The translations under genes and the position numbers were made by a program. A stretch of 64,000 bases of DNA, from positions 248,001 to 312,000 of the forward strand of contig CAKJVC010000068.1 of the NCBI GenBank assembly GCA_918026815.1. The letters run 5' to 3'. The notes under the pieces are model-generated. The model was not told the DNA's origin and made no database searches. It saw only the letters and a list, made by a program, of their open reading frames with translations. The stretch is from Chalara sp. BL73. Lineage: Eukaryota > Ascomycota > Leotiomycetes > Helotiales. Shown one piece after another: positions 48,461 to 59,159 of this stretch (the first letter of the stretch is position 1; each line of letters opens with the position of its first letter).

Positions 48461-48493
48461 CAGGCTTTGCTCAGGCTTTGCTCAGGCTTTGCT
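48461..48493. repeat. Three perfect copies of an 11-bp unit
   Basis: CAGGCTTTGCT is repeated three times without interruption, about 200 bp upstream of the LYS4 start. A partial fourth copy (CAGGCT) precedes it at 48449-48454. It may be a variable regulatory minisatellite. Confidence 0.85.
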
Positions 48494-48802
48494 CCAAGCT
48501 TCAGGAATGTTTGATATTGACCCCTTACAACCAGGTTGGCTGACACATGAACACTGTTTTTCTTATGACGATCCTGGGAATAGCTTCGTTTATTCCTTTT
48601 CCTGTGATTTTGATCTTTCAACTCACTTGCAAGGAACTGTCCTTGCTCCAATGCCACGATGACAATCTGGAACCCCCTTGCCAAAACACGAGACTTGCAT
48701 AAATTAAACCCTGAAGCGAAGGTTGACTTGCAGCGCGATACACGTCGTCAGGGAATTGGCATCCCATCCATACCCTGCCTTGCCTTAACATCCACTGTTA
48801 AT

Positions 48803-48845
48803 CACCATCATTATTACCACCACCACCACCACCACCATCATCATC
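48803..48845. repeat. CAC/CAT trinucleotide microsatellite
   Basis: An imperfect (CAY)n tract in the leader of the GAS2-domain gene, with seven or more consecutive CAC units flanked by CAT units. Confidence 0.85.
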
Positions 48846-49184
48846 CTATTACAACGCCCCCTCTCTCCCTTACTTTCTTTGAAAAGTCTTTCTATTCTTT
48901 CTCTATTTTGGGCAGTGCTGGATTGCCTTTTTTCATTCTACCAGTCTATTGTGTGACCTCCTCCGAGACAGCGCCTGTGGATGTGTCACCCTTTATATGG
49001 CCATGCTGCACCTTCCCGTCTGCGAAACCATCTGGCCATGAAAGAGACCTCCACCGACTCAAATTGTCCTTCACCCTCCTTCGATATCATGTTTCCCTAT
49101 TTATCAACATCGTTCGTTTAAGGCAATGTGCCGAGTCTGCAAAACCACCTGCAATACTAACCAACAGCTGTTCGATACGACAGA

Positions 49185-52100
49185 ATGGATACCCCGACAA
49201 TATCATCAGTCCCTCCGCGTCTCAGTTTCCCAAACAGATCGCCCTCTCCATCCCCCCGTCGGTCCCCGACTCGCCAGCGCATAACGGATGATATCCTCTC
49301 CGACCTCTCGCCTACCACTACTCTCGAAGCCTTCACCTCTCCGTCGGGCAAGCTACGCGCGAGCATTGAGGCTGCAACTCCGAGTGAGCGTGCGTTTGGC
49401 ATACGGGCTACAACGGCAAGCAAGAAAATACAAGAATGGGTTGATGAACTGTCGGCTTGGCCCTGGCCAACTGGTCCTGGACCACAAGGTTTTGAGCTTC
49501 CATCCTCAAAGCGACGGAAACTATCATTTACTGTGGGCGAGCGGAGACCACGAAGTGGCTATCCTGAAAAAGAAGAACCTGATGAGGTCAACCCGGCTGA
49601 GTATATGGGCAGTCTTCCTACACATGATGTTTTAGCATATGAAGTACGGGTGGAAGAAATCCGGGAAGACATGGACGACCTCGATGTGGAAGAGATCAAA
49701 CGCACTGTTCTCAATAAATACTTCTCTCCCAACTCGCGACCCTCGTCATCAGCCTCAAATGCCGCTCCTCCGCCTTCATTTTCCTCGGGATATACAAAGA
49801 TGGATGATTTTACTGCAGTCGTTGCAGCTACTATATTACGGGCTCTCCCAACTTTGTCACGGCTGATGCGGCTCATGGATGTTTGGAGTACGCGGCTTAG
49901 TGTTTTGCGGAAGATCCCGCCACTTCTAGAAATGCTACATGACGCGGAGGTTGCGTTACAATCTGGCTGGCAAGCTATAAGGTTTTCAGAAATCAACCAT
50001 AATTCTCAAACTCATGAAAAAGAGTATCTCGACCGAGCTACGTTTGAAATCATGCGAAATGTGCTGCATGGCAAAGTTATGGCTCTCGGCCAAGACATAG
50101 ATCGAATGCTGGACGCGCTGGAAGGCAGAGAAGATACATTGCCTGAAGCCTGGCTCGATAGAATGGAGACAATTGAGACAGATTATAGCAATTGGGTAGT
50201 CAGTGGAGATAGGAGGGTTAGAGAAGGAGAATGGGCTAAACTGGTTGAGAACAAGAAAAAAGAAGTCGAGAGACTTCGGTTGGAGGAGCAAGCAAAAAAT
50301 GCGGCACGGCTCGAGGAGGAAAGATTGAAGCAGCAGTATGAGGAGAAACTGAAGCAGGGTATAGAGGACGCGCGCATTAAGGCAGAAGAAGCTGCAAGAG
50401 TGGACCAGGAGCAGATAGCAGAACTCGCTCGTTTGGAACAAGAGCAAGCGCAAAAGATAGTCGACGAGGAGATCCGCGTCCAGAAAAAGGAGGAAGCCGA
50501 AGCTACGGAATTTGCTAGAAAGCAAGCACTACAGGATGTTGAAGCTGCCGATTCTCAAGATATTTTCGATTCCAGGGGTTTAGTGGCGACTAAATCCACT
50601 TCCTTGGACAGTCCCACAACATCAGAGCGGTTCTCCAGAATCATCGTATTTGATGGAAGCAGTCAGTCAACACCAAAGATACAGGATGAAGCTCATCCAC
50701 ATAATCTGCAGGATTTTTATACGATAACAGGGAAAGAGGCTAATATAGCTGCATCTGAGACCAATCCTATTGACTGTCCCTCTGAGGAGTGTAGGGAATC
50801 TGAAGAGAGGACTGGAAGTATTATCCATGAAGCCGACTGCCCCATGGCTGAACGACACACGAGACCGAGTGTCACGACTCCAGATTTTTCAAGCTCTGAA
50901 AGCGCGATAGAGGAAGTCGAAATTATGGTCGAAGGATCAGGGCCCACTCTTAGTTTAAGAAGCAAGGGTATTTCTGGCAGACCTCAGTCGTCAAATTCCA
51001 CGGCATCCCTAACGTCCTCATCAACGATTAAACATCAACCGTACGCTGAATTTGAGTTTGATGGCAGCAATGATACAGGAGCAGCAGGCGATCTGGGTTT
51101 AGAGGACACAAACAAACGATCACCACAGAGTCCTGTTGAGCAAGTACGGACAAAGCCGCAATCTATCTCGACAGATGATGTTTTTCCCTCACGTGCACGA
51201 TCACCGAGTAGTCCAACGCGCACAAACAGTAATTTATTTGATGATTATCAAATGCGCCGCCGCTCAACCTTACCAAGTATTTCCAGTCCGTTAAGACCTG
51301 GCTCTTCCAAATCACAGGCAGAATTTCCTTCTTCCCGTAGCCATTCTGTGGTATCGGATAAATCAAAGGAAGATGAGCCTAGCTACATACCCGCTAGTCA
51401 GCAAGCCACATCGGGGAATAATGATACTCGTAAAGATGTACCACAAGTAGATGGCAAGCGCGTTGTTATCAGATCTCCGGTTTCTTCTGAAAGAAAATCA
51501 GAAGATTCCGAATTTGGAAATTCTGCCATGGCGGTACGTCATAGTAGAAACACATCACTTATACCTGCCTACTTGATTTCACTTCCAACTCCTGGTATTC
51601 AAGTTGCCGAGTCAGCAGAGTATTTCCACCCCTCCGAGTTAGCACAGAGCATCGAGACAGACGATCCTGCGGTTCTCTCGTTATCGCCAACGATGGCCAT
51701 CGAAGTCATGCCGACCTTAATATCCTCAACTTCGACTGATCAATCAGATTCTGAGCCACCCTCAGCGGTAGGGTCTGTTGATGGAGCAAACGAGAGTAGA
51801 CTCTTACCTCAAGGGCATGAACTAGGCGAGTTAAATGAGTGTCACTCTCCATTAGTCCCCCAGGATCCCTCCCTCCTTCTTGAACAGATAAAATTCGACC
51901 GTGTTACCCGCCTGGATTCGAGCTCATCCGATAACTCGGTTGTCGAGCAATCTATACAAGGCAGAGAGTTGTCCAATCAACTCGCTGAAGAGTTGCCTCA
52001 TACCCCTTCCTCGGATGGAGAGGCTCAATCACCAAGTCGAAGAGTTGGATTAGACGCATTTCCTTATCTAAACGAAAGCCCCACACCATCCTCTCTTTCT

Positions 52101-53603
52101 AAGCCAGTCATACTACCAAAATGTCGCGGATATGAGTGCGCATGTACTTGTCCTCGTTGCACAATACAGCACCGTGAGAGATTGAGCCTTCAAACAGTCA
52201 AATCTCCCTTGGATAATCCATGGAGTGATATCACTGGTGAAAATGGCACGGGGAAAGAAAATGATTGGTCATCCGCTTCGCACAGCTCTGCAGACATCAG
52301 AATTTCCCCTGATTATGCTCCTACATCTACCATTATGACACCTACTCCGAGTGAGCATATATCTTCTGAAGCGGGCCCATCTACCCTAACTGCATCGATA
52401 TCTTTTCCTGTGGAAGTTCCTGTTTCACCAACCCGTTCCTCGGTTGCTCTCTCCACTTCCGACTCGTGGGAAACAGAAATCGCCAATACAAAAGACGAGC
52501 AACCTGTGTACCATCGGGACGACAATCGCCCGTCCACACCGCTCCATGATGCCGCACCTGACTTGCCAGATCTGAAGCTTGCTGCTACGGTTCCGCTCAG
52601 TCCAAGAAAACTACCTACAACTGACTATCAAATACATACACAAATCTCTACTTTACTAGAGTCTATGCCGACGGCTATCAGATTAGCCTCTGAGCCACCG
52701 CTAGACATGACACCTGTGTCTCGATTTTCATCGTCTCAGAAAGAGACTCTTCAGGTTAATAAAACACGTCGATCCTTGCCCAACACCGCCCGCTCCCAAT
52801 CCAGCCTGTCAATACGTTCAGCTACACCTGCCTTCACCCTCCGACCAGCATATAACAAGGCTAACCCCGCACCACGCCATAGCTCTAGCCATCCGGAGAT
52901 TCGTGTCTACCACTTATCTAGACATGGCGACGCACCTATTAAGCTTCATATCCGGCGTGTTGGGGAGAGTGGTGAGCGTCTCATGGTCCGCACTGGAGGA
53001 GGTTGGGCGGATTTGGGAGAATACCTGACAGCATATATCCACCATCATGGCCGCCGCATCGCCAGTGGGCAGGGAGAAGACAAAGTTGAGGTTCAGAATC
53101 TGGGCGCCGGAATGGGCAACAGAACAGCCTCGAGCAGCAGCACAAACTTTCGTGCTTCTAAGGGTACTACTAGCAATGGACGTGAAAGCCCTGGCCCGCG
53201 ATCAAACTCTGTTCTCAGTATGGATCGCCCCATGTCGAGTCTCTTCGTGCGCAAGACTCGACGCTCTGTTGGCGAAACAGAATCTAGAATAAGCATGGTC
53301 CAAATTAGGAACCCATCTACCCCTGTTCCCGCTCGTCAGGAGACACCAGAAGCAGGCGATTCCGCAAAGACCGCCCCAAGATTAGGAAACAGATCAGTAT
53401 CCAGACAAGAATGGACCGAGGAAGATAGAGGACTCGGGTTAGCGGGTCCGGGAAGCAAGCGGAAAGATATTAGCGAGACCGAGCAAGAGTGGGTGAGGAG
53501 CACGACTGAGAAAGTGAAGCAGGCTAGTGCTGAGAAAGAGAAAGGGAAGGAAAAGACGATAGAGAAGAGTGGAACTACGAGGAGATTGTTTAGGAAGGAG
53601 TGA
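49185..53603 (+). CDS. GAS2 (GAR)-domain cytoskeletal protein, KAR9-like
   Basis: A single 1472-residue exon. A folded helical N-terminal region (about 60-340) contains EWVDELSAWPWP and a four-helix-like segment (LPTLSRLMRLMDVWSTRLSV, then LPEAWLDRMETIETDYSNWV). A Lys/Glu/Arg coiled coil lies at about 350-450. A long Ser/Pro-rich disordered region follows, with a Cys cluster (ECACTCPRC, about 985-993). A GAS2 domain sits near 1243-1290 (HIRRVGESGERLMVRTGGGW). GAS2 domains bind microtubules. Two SxIP-type EB1-binding motifs, SYIP (733-736) and SLIP (791-794, after basic RHSRNT), suggest plus-end tracking. This layout fits filamentous-fungal KAR9-type proteins that link EB1 and microtubules to the cortex for nuclear positioning, but the family name is by recall. 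The basic C-terminus ends TTRRLFRKE. Confidence 0.82.
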   Translation: MDTPTISSVPPRLSFPNRSPSPSPRRSPTRQRITDDILSDLSPTTTLEAFTSPSGKLRASIEAATPSERAFGIRATTASKKIQEWVDELSAWPWPTGPGPQGFELPSSKRRKLSFTVGERRPRSGYPEKEEPDEVNPAEYMGSLPTHDVLAYEVRVEEIREDMDDLDVEEIKRTVLNKYFSPNSRPSSSASNAAPPPSFSSGYTKMDDFTAVVAATILRALPTLSRLMRLMDVWSTRLSVLRKIPPLLEMLHDAEVALQSGWQAIRFSEINHNSQTHEKEYLDRATFEIMRNVLHGKVMALGQDIDRMLDALEGREDTLPEAWLDRMETIETDYSNWVVSGDRRVREGEWAKLVENKKKEVERLRLEEQAKNAARLEEERLKQQYEEKLKQGIEDARIKAEEAARVDQEQIAELARLEQEQAQKIVDEEIRVQKKEEAEATEFARKQALQDVEAADSQDIFDSRGLVATKSTSLDSPTTSERFSRIIVFDGSSQSTPKIQDEAHPHNLQDFYTITGKEANIAASETNPIDCPSEECRESEERTGSIIHEADCPMAERHTRPSVTTPDFSSSESAIEEVEIMVEGSGPTLSLRSKGISGRPQSSNSTASLTSSSTIKHQPYAEFEFDGSNDTGAAGDLGLEDTNKRSPQSPVEQVRTKPQSISTDDVFPSRARSPSSPTRTNSNLFDDYQMRRRSTLPSISSPLRPGSSKSQAEFPSSRSHSVVSDKSKEDEPSYIPASQQATSGNNDTRKDVPQVDGKRVVIRSPVSSERKSEDSEFGNSAMAVRHSRNTSLIPAYLISLPTPGIQVAESAEYFHPSELAQSIETDDPAVLSLSPTMAIEVMPTLISSTSTDQSDSEPPSAVGSVDGANESRLLPQGHELGELNECHSPLVPQDPSLLLEQIKFDRVTRLDSSSSDNSVVEQSIQGRELSNQLAEELPHTPSSDGEAQSPSRRVGLDAFPYLNESPTPSSLSKPVILPKCRGYECACTCPRCTIQHRERLSLQTVKSPLDNPWSDITGENGTGKENDWSSASHSSADIRISPDYAPTSTIMTPTPSEHISSEAGPSTLTASISFPVEVPVSPTRSSVALSTSDSWETEIANTKDEQPVYHRDDNRPSTPLHDAAPDLPDLKLAATVPLSPRKLPTTDYQIHTQISTLLESMPTAIRLASEPPLDMTPVSRFSSSQKETLQVNKTRRSLPNTARSQSSLSIRSATPAFTLRPAYNKANPAPRHSSSHPEIRVYHLSRHGDAPIKLHIRRVGESGERLMVRTGGGWADLGEYLTAYIHHHGRRIASGQGEDKVEVQNLGAGMGNRTASSSSTNFRASKGTTSNGRESPGPRSNSVLSMDRPMSSLFVRKTRRSVGETESRISMVQIRNPSTPVPARQETPEAGDSAKTAPRLGNRSVSRQEWTEEDRGLGLAGPGSKRKDISETEQEWVRSTTEKVKQASAEKEKGKEKTIEKSGTTRRLFRKE

Positions 53604-54310
53604 GGCGATTATAGGGAAGCACAGATGTAAGAGTGAGCTTGTGCCAGGACCTGCGAACCATTGCAATAGACCGATATTATAATTGCGAGCGGAAGTGGAT
53701 GGTGACGGCGCGGGCAAGAGCAGGAGCAGTTCTCATTGCGGGCGTTATGAGATTGGAAAATGCATACGCATCATGGCAGGGCCTGGAAAGAAAAGGATGG
53801 ATAGCATGGTCATTGGACGGATACGTGGTTAACATATTTTATACCCCCTTTCCTAGAATTAGGAAAATTGCAGATTGTTTTTACTTTACTTTTTAACCTT
53901 TGTTTTGACGCCCAGAGAGTTCGGTTTATAACGGGATCAAACCTACCGAAAGATGGAAGTCGACATTTTATCAAATGAAAAGCACATTATCATGCCTGTG
54001 GACTCATTTTGAGCAATTCAGAGTCTCGTTGCCAGGTGCGGGACAAGTCGTTCTATTGATGATTGATTGATGCTGTAGGTATAGGTTTTTTTTATCTCTT
54101 GCCGCCAATCGCATTCATGCTCAGCGTGAAACGTTCCCAGCGTCGACCTATTCCTTTGCTCCCATCCATTCCATTCCATCCGATCCGATCCAATCCAATC
54201 CCATACCATATCCAAACTCGTTTCTTATGCCAGTTTGATGATCCTCGCCGCCAGTCAACAGTTTCACGTGTGTATGCTGACTTATGAGAGCTGTGATTGG
54301 CGAGGATCTA
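53604..54310. other. Intergenic between convergent genes
   Basis: 3' flanks of the GAS2-domain gene and of the transhydrogenase gene. A short tandem of CCATT/CCGATC/CCAATC-like words occurs at about 54163-54205. No gene is seen. Confidence 0.5.
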
Positions 54311-57300
54311 TCAGACATCGTAAAGCTTGCCTCTCTCCTCCAACGTGCGTTTGATGGCATCGCAGCTATCCTTGGCATCGCCAAACAGCATCTTCGTGCC
54401 GGGCATGAAGAACATCGGGTTCGGGACATCAGCTAGAAAAGATCAGCGTACACGTAGGATGATAGGTTATGAAGACGGTTCGGGTGCGTGAATGAGGAGA
54501 AACGTAACGTACCATATCCGCTAGCCATTCCTCTCTTCATGACAACGACCTGCTTGCTCTTCCAGGCATGCAAGACTGGCATTCCGGCAATGCTTGATCC
54601 AGGCTCCAACGCGATTGGATTAACCGTATCGTTCGCACCAATAACAAGCGTGACATCCGTCTCACCAAAGTCATCATTAATCTCGTCCATCTCTAGCACG
54701 ATATCATAGGGGACGCTGGCCTCTGCAAGCAAAACGTTGCATTGTCCCGGCATGCGTCCTGCTACAGGATGAATGGCGAATCTGACGTTAACACCCTTGG
54801 CCTTGAGCATTTTTACTATTTCTGAAATGGCGTATTGGGCTTTGGCCACTGCCATACCATAGCCTACAACGATGATCACGGATTCAGCGGTCGCGAGGGC
54901 GTCCGCCGTTTCTTCGATGCTAGTTTTGGTTATGGAGCCTTCCATTTTATAGTCCGAATTCGCGACGGGGGCGATGCCGCCGAATAGGACGTTGGGAAGG
55001 GAACGGTTCATCGCTACGCACATTATATAGGAGAGAATAGAGCCGCTCACGCCTATAAGTGCACCAACGGTCGTGAGCAGCGGGTTTTCAAGCATAAAGC
55101 CTTCAGCAACTAACGCAAAGCCTGAGTAAGCATTGAGCACGGTGATGACGACGGGCATATCCGCGCCGCCAATTGCCGCGGTGGTGGTGTAACCTTTCAC
55201 GAAGCTGAGGATGGCGTTTCCAGCTAAACAGGTAGCAGCAATGATTGGTGAGCCTGGTGCCATAGCCAGGAAAGCACCCATAGTTCCCACGTTTGCGGCG
55301 AGAAGTGATGAATTGACAAGATGTCTGGGACCTGGAATCCTGATAGGTTTAGATGACATACGGCCAGCGAGCTTCAAGAAAGCTACTATAGAGCCAGTGA
55401 AGGTCACACCACCAATCAAAACTCCGAGATATCCAGCAACGAGATGTAGAGTAGATATATGGCCAATATCTGCCATCACACTGCCATAGCTAGTCAAGAC
55501 TGCAGCAAGACCGACCACCGAATGCAATGCAGCAACCGTTTGCGGAAGATCTGTTGCGGTCGTCCTCCGTCCAATCATTAGACCGATGATGGCTCCAATT
55601 CCAGCGACAGCTCCAAATTGAGCTAGTACCGCCGGGGCAAATCCGACAGCACCAAGAGAAGCAAGGATACCAGAGCTGACTCCCAATATACCAAGCATGT
55701 TGCCTTGACGAGCCGTTGATTGGGATGCAAGACCTGACAGGGATCCGATGCACAGAAGGCTACTGGTGAGATATCCGGCCTGGACGAGACCAGCCATGCC
55801 CGTGCTTGCAGCCACAACATATCCAATACCAAAGACCGCTGCTGGAACTGAATAGAGCCAGGGATATTCTGGTGGATCTGTAGGACGTCTAAACATGTCT
55901 AGCATGCGCTTCGTAATCACAAATCCTCCTGACACGTTGACAAAAGCAAGGAGAACTGACAAAGCCCCTAGAAACTGCGGAATTGTATGCGGAAGTAGAC
56001 CACCGCCCATTATGAAGAAGCCCCCCACACCAACCATTCCCGAGATTGCGTTTGTTACACTCATCAAGGGAGAGTGGAGTGCAGGTGTAACTCCCCAGAC
56101 GGTTCTATAGCCAATAAGACTAGCAAGAGCAAATGTGAATGCGTTGCCCATGAATATAGGGCCAGTTGCCTTTCCAAGCGCTAGAGCCAATCCCATTCCT
56201 CCAGTTACAGTTGCAACCTCACGTGATGTTTTCTGCCACGGAGTTACCGCAACAACTTCAGATGTCACCTCTGGAGGTGGGCGAACAGGTGTTGGCGGCG
56301 CAGCTGGCCGAGGCGCAGTTGGTATGATCTCGCCATGATATGTTACAATTGAGCCGCGTACAACTTCGTCATTCAGATCTACGCCGAATGTCTTCTCCTC
56401 GGGAGCCATTGACAAGAGGAACTTGGTAATATTGTTCGAGTAGAGTGTCGATGATTGCGTGGGTAGACGAGATGGTAAGTCCGTGTAGCCGATAACCGTA
56501 ACCCCTTTATGCTCAACCAGCTTTCCAGGCTGCGTCACTACACAGTTTCCGCCAGCCTCAGCAGCAAGATCTACAACCACAGAACCCGGCTTCATAGCCG
56601 CGAGCATCTGTTCCGTAATGAGCTTTGGAGCAGGCTTTCCAGGAATCAAAGCTGTGGTAATGATAATATCCACTTCTTTTGCTTGCTCTAAGAAGAGCTT
56701 TGCTTGTGCCTCTTGAAACCCTTTTGACATTTCTTTCGCGTAACCTCCGGTACCTGAGCCATCCTCTTCAAAGTCGACTTCCACAAATTCTGCGCCGAGC
56801 GATTGTACCTGTTCTCGAACTACCGGCCGAGTATCAAAGCCACGAACTATAGCACCCATTCGTCGTGCTGTAGCAATCGCGCTCAAACCTGCAACACCTG
56901 CTCCTACAACCAAGATTTTGCACGGAGGTATCTTCCCGGCTGCAGTAACTTGACCCGTCAAGAATCTGCCAAAATGATTTGAAGCCTCCAGGACAGCTTT
57001 ATATCCTGCAATGTTCGCCATAGAACTCAACGCGTCAAAGACCTGCGCTCTCGAAATTCTTGGTATCATATCCATTGCAAATGCGGTTGTCCCTCTACTT
57101 GCCAACTTCTCCACTACCCTCTTATTCTGATTCGGGTATATAAAGCTGATCAACGTCGCGCCTGGCTTCAACCGATCGACCTCACTTATATCTCCCTCAA
57201 AGCTCGGCGCTCTAACTTTCATGATTATGTCGCTTTGCCCCCATACTGTCTTGCTGTCTGCCAATGTAGCGCCTGCTTTCTCATATGCAGAGTCTGTGAA

Positions 57301-57747
57301 TTGGGCTTCGGCGCCGGCACCTCGCTCAATGAGAACTTTAGAGAAGCCTTTCTTAAGAAGGAGGACGACGTTTTGAGGGGTGATCGCAACGCGGCGCTCG
57401 GCAGGGAAGGTTTCGCGGACAATGCCGACAGTAAGAGAAGTATAAGGCGTTGATTTGATAATCGATTTGGGCTCGGACGATGCTTCCGAGACGGTGGCAT
57501 GGCGGGTTGTTGTAAGAGAAGTTATATGCGGTTGTATTCGTTTTCGTTGTTCATGCCACGACTGAGCCGGACGATAGAGTGGTCGTACACTTCTTGCTGC
57601 TCCGGCGGTTAATTATGCATCAACTACGAGCGTTTTGGGAAGCCCACCTAAATTTAATAGACCAAGTGCCGCTCTCTGCGAGCTTGCAGGGCGTATGCTG
57701 GCGCGACATTGTCCAAACGCTGGCCGCGCAAACGACGAGGTTATCAT
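54311..57747 (-). CDS. Proton-translocating NAD(P)+ transhydrogenase, mitochondrial
   Basis: This enzyme couples proton entry across the inner mitochondrial membrane to hydride transfer from NADH to NADP+, making matrix NADPH. Three exons on the minus strand (57648-57747, 54513-57596, 54311-54432; introns 51 and 80 bp) give 1101 residues. An Arg/Ser/Ala-rich presequence begins [20 protein letters not shown]. Domain I (NAD-binding alpha part) has [18 protein letters not shown], then [20 protein letters not shown] and [19 protein letters not shown]. Domain II is about a dozen membrane helices. Domain III (NADP-binding) has [45 protein letters not shown] and, across the last splice, [20 protein letters not shown]. 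It is a full-length alpha-then-beta fusion, close to animal NNT in size. Intron 1 and start 57747 are inferred because the frame is closed upstream of exon 2. Confidence 0.95.
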
Positions 57748-59159
57748 GATTGCAAGTCGTGTTGGTTAATCAACGTGACGCCAAATTAAGAACTGGCATT
57801 TGCCAGCTGTGGCCCGGTGCGACCAAAGCGAGCTCTAAGCTGTGTAAAGCAGAGTGCTCGAGAGTGGGACGCGTATAGGTGAGTATTGAATACGGAGGGA
57901 AAACATAAAGAGGGGACAAGTCAACAGTAGATGTTTAGGAAAGTGAGGTTGGCCTCAGTCTCGGTCTTAGCATAAGGCCAACAACAACCGGCCACGGCTG
58001 TATTGCCTGAAATGAAAGCCGCGCGAAGGATGGATGCGTGGGGTGGAGGAAAGAGAGGGAGAGGAAGAGGGAGGGAGAGGGCGAGAGAGGGAGAGAGAGA
58101 GAGAGAGAGAGGTTGGGACCTGGTACTGGGAGTGATGTGATACTGTAGGCAGTGCTAGAAGTAGTTTCGTGTTGGAATAATATGGGGTAAGTATGACGGG
58201 GGGGAATAGGAGGGGGATACAGGCCCAGCTGCCCTGTCTGGGGAAGCCCCAAGGCCCCCCAAGACCCCCCTAAAGGCGGGGAAATGGATCATCCGCCCGT
58301 GCTCATCCTCTTGCTTCCGTGAATCCCGCGCTCAATGAATCAACCTCCATTATTCCATGATAAAGAGGACAGGTGGAGGAAATCATGACAGGTTTTTCTC
58401 TGCGCGGTCTCCGGGGGAATAGGCGCTTCTCGGTAAATGGATGCAAGCCCAAATGTTTTGATGGGGAGGAGAGCTGCCTCGGAGGAGTTATCCCGACCAT
58501 TCGAGGTTAAAAAGCCGCGGGGCTTCTTTAGCAGGATTCGACCTGTCAGGAACCGTCTGGGAATCGGACCGCCTGCTGCGGGTATGCGCGTAATTGATTG
58601 GTGTATAAGAGCCTGGGGGGGCTGCACATGCGCTCGTCGCTTGGATGGATGAAGGGATACGACGCGAGTGGAATAGGGAGTGATTAGGTTAGGTTTCATG
58701 CATGCATGCGTTCAGAACATCCAAAGAGTTTGAATGAGGGGAAATCATCTTTGCGCACGTGACGTGTTTGAGCCTCAAAGTAGCAATCCCCCCGCTCAAG
58801 CAAAGTGCACTTGGTATACTTGGTCGTCGTCAAATTGGAATACATACTTTAATTTTGACAAATGCTCGGCTTATCTAACAAGGAACTCGTTAGAACTCAC
58901 GTGAGGTTTGTTGACAGTCACCTGCTCTGGCCTACCCACCCTCGCCCAACCCCGAATGAACAAGCTAATGTTACTAGCTCAGGGGTTAAGCGAACGTTGA
59001 TCCCATAGATTTTGATTGAACTACTCGAAGGGGCCACAATTACACACCAATTTACATGAGCAGTTGAGACATGAGCGGATATTATTGGCTAAACTACTCG
59101 CCACATACGTTTCATTACATTAGCTACTACTGCCTGGGTAAGCTTCGTGCAGCTCAGAT
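57748..59159. other. Intergenic: transhydrogenase promoter and GA-rich tract
   Basis: 1.4 kb holding a GA-rich purine tract (about 58047-58111) and a C-rich/G-rich stretch near 58190-58280. Overlapping open frames on both strands at 58300-58700 have no recognisable product. Confidence 0.5.
58047..58111. repeat. GA-rich purine tract
   Basis: Nearly uninterrupted purines on the plus strand, ending in a perfect GA run of roughly ten units. It lies about 300 bp upstream of the transhydrogenase start codon and may be a promoter element (GAGA-like) or a simple microsatellite. Confidence 0.85.

Larger units (their letters stand above)
48263..49184. promoter_or_regulatory. Bidirectional promoter region LYS4 / GAS2-domain gene
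   Basis: This 922-bp gap between divergent start codons holds an 11-bp tandem repeat (three perfect CAGGCTTTGCT copies, 48461-48493) and a CAC/CAT trinucleotide tract at about 48803-48845. A 210-codon frame at 48659-49291 is leader sequence that overlaps the start of the next gene in another frame; its histidine run is the microsatellite. No Gcn4/CPC1 TGACTCA site was seen by eye. Confidence 0.55.

Noticed and set aside
48659..49291. 210-codon forward frame before the GAS2-domain gene
   Set aside because: Contains the CAC microsatellite as a His run and overlaps the start of the real gene in another frame; better explained as leader.
49559..50525. Reverse frames of 145 and 179 codons
   Set aside because: Antisense to the helical and coiled-coil coding region of the GAS2-domain gene; Leu/Phe/Ser-rich complement of Lys/Glu codons.
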